This document shows positions 57,784-64,000 of a DNA stretch of 64,000 nucleotides, one piece after another. The notes under the pieces are model-generated. The model searched no databases and was not told the DNA's origin. It saw only the letters and a program-made list of their open reading frames with translations. Position 1 is the first letter of the stretch, and every line of letters begins with the position of its first letter. The stretch covers positions 124,001 to 188,000 of the forward strand of contig NZ_ADVZ01000002.1 of assembly GCF_000178995.1 (NCBI RefSeq). The letters are read 5' to 3'. The translations under genes and the position numbers were made by a program. This DNA comes from Afipia sp. 1NLS2. GTDB lineage: Bacteria > Pseudomonadota > Alphaproteobacteria > Rhizobiales > Xanthobacteraceae.

Positions 57784-59169
57784 ATGACAAACTTCGACGT
57801 TGATCTGTTTGTGATCGGGGGCGGCTCCGGTGGTGTCCGTGCGGCCCGCATCGCGGCGGGTTATGGCGCGCGCGTCATGATTGCCGAGGAATATCGCTTC
57901 GGCGGTACCTGCGTGATCCGCGGCTGCGTGCCGAAGAAGCTGATGATGCTGGCCTCGCTGGTCTCGACCGAGGTGAAGGACGCCGCCGGGTTCGGCTGGA
58001 CCATTCCGGAAGCGAACTTCGACTGGACGATACTGATTGCCAACAAGGACAAGGAAATTGCCCGCCTTGAAGGCATCTACGCCGCAAACCTCGAAAAGGC
58101 CGGTGCCCAGACAGTGAAGGCGCGCGCGGTGTTCGAGGACCCGCATACGCTGCGGCTCTCAACCGGCGAGAAGGTTACGGCCAAACACGTTCTGATCGCG
58201 ACCGGTGGCATGCCCAATCATGGCGCGGCGATCCCCGGCATCGAGCATGTGATTTCCTCGAACGAAGTTTTCCATCTGGAGAAATTCCCCGAGCGCATCG
58301 TCATTCAGGGCGGCGGCTATATCGCGCTCGAGTTCGCCTCGATCTTCAACGGCCTCGGCTCCGACGTCACGCTGATCTATCGTGGCGACAACATCCTGCG
58401 CGGCTTCGACGAGGATGTGCGCAAGCACGTTCGCGGCGAGATGGAGAAGGCGGGCGTCACGCTTCTGACCTCCTGCACGGTCGATCGCGTGGACCGCCAC
58501 GGCGATGTTTTCACTGCGCATCTGTCGAACGGCTCGAGCGTCGCCGCCGATCAGGTGATGTTCGCGATCGGCCGCCATCCCTGCGTCAACGGGCTAGGTC
58601 TGGAAAAGGCCGGCGTCGCGCTCAATCCCGTCAATGGCGGCATCGCGGTGGACGAGCATTCGCGCACCAATGTCCCGAATATCTACGCGGTGGGCGATGT
58701 CACTCACCGCATGAACCTGACGCCGGTGGCGATCAGGGAAGGGCACGCCTTCGCCGACACGGTGTTCGGCAACAAGCCGGTCGTCGTCGATCACGACAGC
58801 ATTCCGACAGCGGTGTTCTCGCAGCCGCAGGTCGGGACCGTCGGCCTGACCGAGGAAGTGGCTCGCGCACGATATAACCGCGTCGATATCTACAAGGCCG
58901 ATTTCCGTCCGATCAAGGCGACGATGTCCGGCAGCGAGAGCCGCGTGCTGATGAAACTCATTGTCGATGGCTCCACGGATCGCGTTCTTGGCTGCCATAT
59001 CGTCGGCCCCGAGGCTGCCGAGTTGACGCAGGTGGTAGCCATCGCCATCAAGATGAAAGCGACCAAGGCCGACTTTGACGCCACCATGGCCTTGCATCCG
59101 ACGAGCGCCGAAGAACTCGTCACCATGCGCACGCCCACGGCGCGGCACGTCCGGCAAGCGGCAGAATAA
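57784..59169 (+). CDS. gor: Glutathione-disulfide reductase
   Basis: Flavoenzyme reducing oxidised glutathione with NADPH. 461 residues. FAD site DLFVIGGGSGGVRAARIAA, redox-active disulphide GGTCVIRGCVPKKLM, NAD(P)-binding IQGGGYIALEFASIF, second FAD site NIYAVGDVT, and catalytic His in ALHPTSAEE. ATG 57784 matches the family N terminus; an in-frame ATG at 57745 gives 13 extra residues without similarity. Confidence 0.95.
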   Translation: MTNFDVDLFVIGGGSGGVRAARIAAGYGARVMIAEEYRFGGTCVIRGCVPKKLMMLASLVSTEVKDAAGFGWTIPEANFDWTILIANKDKEIARLEGIYAANLEKAGAQTVKARAVFEDPHTLRLSTGEKVTAKHVLIATGGMPNHGAAIPGIEHVISSNEVFHLEKFPERIVIQGGGYIALEFASIFNGLGSDVTLIYRGDNILRGFDEDVRKHVRGEMEKAGVTLLTSCTVDRVDRHGDVFTAHLSNGSSVAADQVMFAIGRHPCVNGLGLEKAGVALNPVNGGIAVDEHSRTNVPNIYAVGDVTHRMNLTPVAIREGHAFADTVFGNKPVVVDHDSIPTAVFSQPQVGTVGLTEEVARARYNRVDIYKADFRPIKATMSGSESRVLMKLIVDGSTDRVLGCHIVGPEAAELTQVVAIAIKMKATKADFDATMALHPTSAEELVTMRTPTARHVRQAAE

Positions 59170-59287
59170 CCTCTCCTGTAACTTCCTGGTGGACGAATTT
59201 ACCCGTGCCGGTGTTAGCTGGTCTGTCAGACCGGCGCTGCCCGGATTCCGGTCTGTATGAAAAAAACACCGGGGGGAGAGAACATCC

Positions 59288-60448
59288 ATGGTTTATCGAG
59301 TACCGCAGACCTGCGCCCTTGTTCTGGCGCTGGCTTTGCTGACGCCGGTGGCGGCAACGGCCCAGATCGCCGTATCCGCCAATGACGGCAAGTCGGCTTT
59401 GAATGACGGCAAGTCCCAGGTGCGCGATCCGCTCGTGCCGGATAGCGTTTTCGTCATCGACCTCAACCAGTCGCCGCCGAAGGTGATCGGCGAGGTGGCC
59501 GCGCCCGCCAGCGCGGTGGGGCCGCCGACCAGCGTCGCGGTTGCCAAGGATGAATCGTTCGCGCTGGTCACCGGCGCGATGAAGGTCGATCCGGCCGATC
59601 CGAAGAAGATCGTTGCCGATAACAGGCTCTCGGTGATCGACCTGAAGGCGAAGCCGCCGGTGGTGTCCGCCACGCTGGAAGCCGGGCCGGGGGCTGCGGG
59701 CGTCTCGATCAATCCTGCGGGCAACCTTGCGCTCGTGGCAAATCGTTCCGAGGGCACGGTTTCGATCTTCAAGATCAGCGGCAAAACGTTGACGCCTGCG
59801 GGTAAGATTGACTTCGGCGCGCCGAAATCGGGCCCCTGCGCGGTGGCTTTCACCCCGGATGGCAAACTCGCTTTCGTCACCCGCGATGGCGACAACAAGG
59901 TCTCGGTGCTGAAGATCGACGGCGACAAGATCGAATACACCAAGCGCGATATCGCCGCGGGTCTGCGTCCCTACGGCATCAACATGTCGCCGAAGGGCGA
60001 CGTGGCGGTGGTGGCCGATCTCGGTCTCAACAACGGCAATGGCGATGACGACACGGTCAGCATCATCGACGTGAAGGCGAATCCGCCGCGCACCATCGAT
60101 GCCGTCACCGTCGGTCCGACGCCCGAGGGCATGACGCTGTCCCGTGACGGGCAGTACCTCGCGCTTGCGGTCATGAACGGTTCGAACAAGTCCAAGTCCG
60201 CGCCGATCTACAATGACCACGGCATCCTGAAAATCTATCGTCTCAAGGACAAGAAGCTGTCTTTCGTGACGCAAACGAATGTCGGCCACTGGTGTCAGGG
60301 CGTGACCTTCAACAAGAACGCCAAGAAGGTGCTGGTCCAGTGCATGATCGAGAACGAGATCATGGTGTTCGACTTCGACGGCAAAAAGCTGAAAAAGAGC
60401 GCGTCGCTGAAGGCCAACGGACCGGCGGGCATCCGCATCGCGGATTGA
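59288..60448 (+). CDS. Exported beta-propeller (YncE/lactonase-like) protein
   Basis: A 386-residue protein with a signal peptide (about 1-25, ending ATAQ). Repeated blades follow, of the type INPAGNLALVANRSEGTVSI, FTPDGKLAFVTRDGDNKVSV, MSPKGDVAVVADLG and LSRDGQYLALAVMNG, typical of a seven-bladed 40-residue YVTN-like propeller. Periplasmic. No catalytic function can be assigned. Followed by a dispersed repeat and a terminator. Confidence 0.85.
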   Translation: MVYRVPQTCALVLALALLTPVAATAQIAVSANDGKSALNDGKSQVRDPLVPDSVFVIDLNQSPPKVIGEVAAPASAVGPPTSVAVAKDESFALVTGAMKVDPADPKKIVADNRLSVIDLKAKPPVVSATLEAGPGAAGVSINPAGNLALVANRSEGTVSIFKISGKTLTPAGKIDFGAPKSGPCAVAFTPDGKLAFVTRDGDNKVSVLKIDGDKIEYTKRDIAAGLRPYGINMSPKGDVAVVADLGLNNGNGDDDTVSIIDVKANPPRTIDAVTVGPTPEGMTLSRDGQYLALAVMNGSNKSKSAPIYNDHGILKIYRLKDKKLSFVTQTNVGHWCQGVTFNKNAKKVLVQCMIENEIMVFDFDGKKLKKSASLKANGPAGIRIAD

Positions 60449-60454
60449 TGACAA

Positions 60455-60543
60455 GTCATTCCGGGGCGCGAGCAAAGCGAGCGCCCCCGGAATCCAGACG
60501 TTCGAGATTCCGGGTCTGCGGCTTCGCCGCATCCCGGAATGAC
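60455..60543. repeat. Dispersed palindromic repeat (REP/RPE-like)
   Basis: The 89-base unit begins GTCATTCCGGGG and ends CCCGGAATGAC, with two inner hairpins (GCGCGAGCAAAGCGAGCGC and TGCGGCTTCGCCGCA). This architecture is widely repeated between genes in Bradyrhizobium-type genomes. It lies just after the propeller stop. Only one copy is in this window. Confidence 0.75.
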
Positions 60544-60582
60544 ATTGCGATATAAAACCTCCGGGTGATCCCGGATTTTAAG

Positions 60583-60616
60583 GCCGCCACCGGTCCCGGA
60601 CTGGCGGCGGCTTTTT
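60583..60616 (+). terminator. Probable intrinsic terminator after propeller gene
   Basis: GCCGCCA (60583-60589) pairs with TGGCGGC (60602-60608) across a GC-rich loop; a T run begins at 60612. Confidence 0.6.
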
Positions 60617-60754
60617 CCGCCCAAGACCGGGCAGGGCGCTGACCCCCGCTTAACTGGTTGACCAGACAGGACGAATTGCGGGTGGAAAGCGGCGGGTGGG
60701 CTGTGTATATAAGCCCCGGCCGATCATGGGACGATCAGGCAGGAGTTTTCGATC

Positions 60755-62143
60755 ATGGCTGAGCGGTGGACGCCCGATAGCTGGCGCAAGAAACCGGTTT
60801 TGCAGGTGCCGGAATATCCGGACGCGAAGGCGTTGGCGGATATCGAGGGGCAGCTTGCGACCTTTCCGCCTCTGGTTTTTGCAGGTGAGGCACGCAACCT
60901 GAAGAAGGCGCTGGCGCGCGTGGCCGCCGGCGAAGCCTTCCTGTTGCAGGGCGGCGATTGCGCCGAGAGCTTTGCCGAGCACGGCGCCAACAACATTCGC
61001 GACTTTTTCCGCGTCTTCCTGCAGATGGCGGTGGTGCTGACTTATGCCGGCGCGTTGCCGGTGGTGAAGGTCGGCCGCATCGCCGGTCAGTTCGCCAAGC
61101 CGCGTTCCTCGCCGACCGAAAAGATCAACGGCGTCGAACTGCCGAGCTATCGCGGCGACATCGTCAACGACATCGCCTTCACGGCGGAAGCGCGCGTGCC
61201 CGATCCGCGCCGCCAGCTTGCGGCCTACCGGCAGTCGGCGGCGACGCTCAATCTGTTGCGTGCATTCGCGACCGGCGGCTTCGCCAATCTCGGCAGCGTG
61301 CATCAGTGGATGCTCGGATTCGTCAAGGATTCGCAGCAGTCGCGCCGTTACAAGGAATTGGCGGACCGCATTTCCGACGCGCTGAACTTCATGCGCGCCT
61401 GCGGCCTCAATCTGGAAAGCCATCCGGAACTGCGTGCGACCGAGTTCTACACCAGCCATGAGGCGCTGCTGCTCGGCTACGAGCAGGCGTTCACGCGCGT
61501 CGATTCCACCACCGGCGACTGGTACGCGACATCCGGGCACATGCTCTGGATCGGTGACCGCACGCGCCAGCTCGATCACGGGCATGTCGAATACTTCCGC
61601 GGCATCAAGAACCCGATCGGCCTGAAGTGCGGCCCGTCGCTGAAGCCGGATGAACTCTTGAAGCTGATCGACATCCTCAACCCGGACAACGAGCCGGGAC
61701 GGTTGACGCTCATCAACCGCTCGGGCGCAGACAAGGTCGGCGAGACGCTGCCGCACTTCATCCGCGCGGTGCAGCGCGAGGGCAAGTCGGTGGTGTGGTC
61801 CTGCGATCCGATGCACGGCAACACGATCACCTCGACGTCCGGCTACAAGACGCGGCCGTTCGACCGCATCCTGTCCGAGTTGAAGTCGTTCTTCGAGGTT
61901 CACGCGGCCGAAGGCACCCATGCCGGCGGCGTGCATCTGGAGATGACCGGGCAGGACGTCACCGAGTGCATCGGCGGCGCGCGTGCGATCACCGACGAGG
62001 ATCTCAACGACCGCTATCACACGGTCTGCGATCCGCGCCTGAATGCCGAACAGTCGATCGACATGGCATTCCTGATCGCGGAATTCCTCAAGCAGGGCCG
62101 GGAGCGCAAGGCGCAGCCGCTGCCTGCGGTGGCCGGCCTCTGA
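60755..62143 (+). CDS. 3-deoxy-7-phosphoheptulonate synthase, class II
   Basis: First step of the shikimate pathway: PEP plus erythrose 4-phosphate to DAHP. 462 residues, the plant/actinobacterial-like class II type. Motifs: [14 protein letters not shown] (metal-binding cysteine), [61 protein letters not shown], and [26 protein letters not shown] precedes ATG 60755. A class II enzyme is normal for this lineage. Confidence 0.95.
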   Translation: MAERWTPDSWRKKPVLQVPEYPDAKALADIEGQLATFPPLVFAGEARNLKKALARVAAGEAFLLQGGDCAESFAEHGANNIRDFFRVFLQMAVVLTYAGALPVVKVGRIAGQFAKPRSSPTEKINGVELPSYRGDIVNDIAFTAEARVPDPRRQLAAYRQSAATLNLLRAFATGGFANLGSVHQWMLGFVKDSQQSRRYKELADRISDALNFMRACGLNLESHPELRATEFYTSHEALLLGYEQAFTRVDSTTGDWYATSGHMLWIGDRTRQLDHGHVEYFRGIKNPIGLKCGPSLKPDELLKLIDILNPDNEPGRLTLINRSGADKVGETLPHFIRAVQREGKSVVWSCDPMHGNTITSTSGYKTRPFDRILSELKSFFEVHAAEGTHAGGVHLEMTGQDVTECIGGARAITDEDLNDRYHTVCDPRLNAEQSIDMAFLIAEFLKQGRERKAQPLPAVAGL

Positions 62144-62144
62144 C

Positions 62145-62498
62145 GTGCTGCGCTTCTGGCGCGCGACCATCAACAGCCTCAACGGCCTTATCTTCGCGTT
62201 CCGCTCCGAACGGGCGGTTCGCGAAGAGGTCGTGGCGCTGATCCTGGCTCTTCCATTGTCATGGCTGGTCGGCGTCACGCCTGCACGCAGGGTGGAGCTG
62301 GTTGTTGTCGTGCTCCTTCTTCTCGTCGTCGAGTTGCTCAATACCGCGATCGAGAAGCTGGCCGATCGCCTGACGCTGGATCACGACCCGCAGATCGGCC
62401 GGGTCAAGGATATGGGCTCCGCCGCGGTTGGTGTGGCGCTCGCCATCGCCGGTCTGACCTGGCTGTTCGCCATCGCCGAGCGGATCGGGATCATCTGA
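62145..62498 (+). CDS. dgkA: Diacylglycerol kinase (DgkA family)
   Basis: A 117-residue integral membrane kinase phosphorylating diacylglycerol. Three hydrophobic helices and the family motifs FRSERAVREEV and VVELLNTAIEKLADR, the latter with catalytic Glu, then DMGSAAVGVAL. The GTG start at 62145 lies one base after the DAHP synthase stop, so translation is probably coupled. Confidence 0.93.
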   Translation: MLRFWRATINSLNGLIFAFRSERAVREEVVALILALPLSWLVGVTPARRVELVVVVLLLLVVELLNTAIEKLADRLTLDHDPQIGRVKDMGSAAVGVALAIAGLTWLFAIAERIGII

Positions 62499-62547
62499 GC
62501 AAAGCCCGCAATTGCGAAAGCCTCGCGTGGCGGGCTACAACAGGCCC

Positions 62548-64000
62548 ATGACTGAATCCGCAAAATTTACGGTGACCCTGGCGCAGCTCAATCCGACGGT
62601 GGGTGACATCGCCGGGAATGCCGCCAAGGCGCGGGACGCGCGTGCGAAGGCGGCGGCGGATGGCGCCGCTCTCGTGGTGCTGCCCGAGCTTTTCCTGTGC
62701 GGCTACCCGCCGGAAGACATCGTCCTCAAGCCCTCGTTTCAGGCGCGATGCCGCATAGCCGTGGAAGAGCTTGCACGCGAGACCTCCGACGGCAGCCCGG
62801 CGGTGCTGATCGGCACGCCATGGGTCGAGGAGGGCAAGCTCTATAACGCGGTGGCGCTGCTCGATGGCGGGCGCATCGCCGGTCTGCGCTTCAAGGCCAA
62901 CCTGCCGAATTACGGCGTGTTCGACGAGAAGCGTATCTTTGCGCGGGGCCCGGCGGCGGGACCTCTGACCATTCGCGGTGTTCGCATCGGCGTGCCGATC
63001 TGCGAAGACACATGGATGGAGGAGTCGGCGGAGTATGAGAACGTCGTCGAATGCCTCTCTGAGACCGGCGCTGAGATCCTGATCGTGCCAAATGGCTCGC
63101 CTTACGCGCGGGCCAAGAACGATATCCGCCTGTCGATGGCGGTAGGGCGCGTGACCGAAAGTGGCCTGCCGTTTGTTTACGTCAATCAGGTCGGCGGTCA
63201 GGACGAACTGGTGTTCGACGGCGCGTCGTTTGCGCTCAATGCCGACCGCTCCCTCGCGGCGCAGCTTCCCTGTTTCGAGGAAGTGACGACGACGCTGACA
63301 TGGACAAAGAGTGCGAAGGGATGGACCTGCAAGGGGCCGATCTCGCCGCTGATCGAGGGCGACCGGGCGGACTATGCCGCCTGCGTGCTGGGATTGCGCG
63401 ATTATGTCGGCAAGAACGGCTTTCCCGGCGTGCTGCTCGGTATTTCGGGCGGCATTGATTCAGCATTGTGCCTTGCCATCGCGGTCGATGCCATCGGCGT
63501 CGAGCGTGTGCGCGGCGTGATGCTGCCATTTCGGTTCACCGCGAAGGAGTCGATCGAGGATGCGGCGCGGATCGCGCGCGGGCTCGGCATCCGCTACGAC
63601 GTGCTGCCGATTGCGGCGGCGGTGAACGGTTTCGAGGATATCCTGAAGGATGTCTTCAATGGCAAGCCGCGCGACGTGACGGAGGAGAACCTTCAGGCGC
63701 GTACCCGCGGCGTGCTCTTGATGGCGATCTCTAACAAGTTCGGCGACATGCTAGTGACCACCGGCAACAAGTCCGAAATGTCGGTCGGCTACGCGACGCT
63801 GTACGGCGACATGAACGGCGGCTTCAACCCGATCAAGGATATCTACAAGACCGAAGTGTTTCGTCTGTCCTCGCTGCGCAATTCATGGAAGCCGGAAGGC
63901 GCGCTCGGTCCGTCCGGCAAGGTCATTCCGGTCAGCATCATCGCGCGTCCTCCGACGGCGGAATTGCGCGAGAACCAGACCGACCAGGACTCGCTGCCGC
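62548..64000 (+). CDS. nadE: Glutamine-dependent NAD+ synthetase (3' end outside window)
   Basis: Makes NAD+ from deamido-NAD+, ATP and glutamine. 484 codons are visible of a usual ~560-590. The N-terminal nitrilase-type glutaminase (about 1-265) shows LVVLPELFLCGYPPEDIVLK (catalytic Glu) and GVPICEDTW (catalytic Cys). The synthetase domain follows, with P-loop GVLLGISGGIDSALCLAIA, and TTGNKSEMSVGYATLYGDM. The frame is open to the window end. ATG 62548 fits the family N terminus. Confidence 0.95.
   Translation, partial: MTESAKFTVTLAQLNPTVGDIAGNAAKARDARAKAAADGAALVVLPELFLCGYPPEDIVLKPSFQARCRIAVEELARETSDGSPAVLIGTPWVEEGKLYNAVALLDGGRIAGLRFKANLPNYGVFDEKRIFARGPAAGPLTIRGVRIGVPICEDTWMEESAEYENVVECLSETGAEILIVPNGSPYARAKNDIRLSMAVGRVTESGLPFVYVNQVGGQDELVFDGASFALNADRSLAAQLPCFEEVTTTLTWTKSAKGWTCKGPISPLIEGDRADYAACVLGLRDYVGKNGFPGVLLGISGGIDSALCLAIAVDAIGVERVRGVMLPFRFTAKESIEDAARIARGLGIRYDVLPIAAAVNGFEDILKDVFNGKPRDVTEENLQARTRGVLLMAISNKFGDMLVTTGNKSEMSVGYATLYGDMNGGFNPIKDIYKTEVFRLSSLRNSWKPEGALGPSGKVIPVSIIARPPTAELRENQTDQDSLP

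Noticed and set aside
60650-62341. 563-codon open frame antisense to DAHP synthase
   Set aside because: Shadow of a conserved gene, low-complexity reading with no start signal.

Overview
The window is high-GC alphaproteobacterial DNA, most like the Bradyrhizobium / Afipia (Oligotropha) / Rhodopseudomonas group. That assignment is an inference from protein character, codon use and gene families; no ribosomal RNA or other decisive marker is present. I see no tRNA or rRNA gene, no CRISPR array and no prophage. One decayed insertion-sequence remnant is visible. The first and last genes (glnE, nadE) are cut by the window edges.

Region 1 (1-8.8 kb): the 3' part of glnE, a convergent membrane-bound PAS histidine kinase, a divergent pair of succinyl-CoA-synthetase-like subunits of unknown acid specificity, a GFA-type zinc protein and an IclR regulator. 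Region 2 (8.9-26.6 kb) is the metabolic core, an oxalate/glyoxylate assimilation island. The plus strand carries gcl, hyi, glxR, a PanE2-like reductase (probable oxalyl-CoA reductase), pyruvate kinase and a fumarylacetoacetase-fold protein. The minus strand then carries a GntR/FCD regulator, an operon of an NDP-forming acyl-CoA synthetase with sucC and sucD, and an oxalate:formate antiporter. Oxalyl-CoA decarboxylase (oxc) and formyl-CoA transferase (frc) follow on the plus strand. Together these could import oxalate, activate it to oxalyl-CoA, then either decarboxylate it to formyl-CoA and formate for energy, or reduce it to glyoxylate and feed it through tartronate semialdehyde to glycerate and pyruvate for carbon. 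A 19-bp palindrome (TTGGYAT-N5-ATRCCAR) recurs at gcl, the antiporter and oxc, with weaker variants before the acyl-CoA synthetase operon and on the GntR start codon. It is the best candidate for the operator of the island. No glycerate kinase is present.

Region 3 (26.7-31.4 kb): a complete five-gene branched-chain-type ABC uptake operon directly after frc, substrate unknown. Region 4 (31.4-41.4 kb) is accessory: a DUF454 protein, an eight-heme cytochrome with TPR repeats, a small secreted protein, an arylsulfatase, a DUF1254/DUF1214 protein, a truncated outer-membrane transporter gene fused by overlap to a Crp/Fnr regulator, a Met/His-rich secreted protein and an IS3-family transposase remnant.

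Region 5 (41.4-64 kb) is mostly housekeeping: dusA, a clan-AA aspartic protease, a DUF1289 protein, a second orphan histidine kinase, a DUF47-pit-mgtC operon, mrp/apbC, a TRAP transporter with two tandem binding proteins convergent to the permease genes, moaA, a lipoprotein, gph, rpiA, a DUF2059 protein, glutathione reductase, a beta-propeller protein, a dispersed palindromic repeat, class II DAHP synthase, diacylglycerol kinase and the start of nadE.
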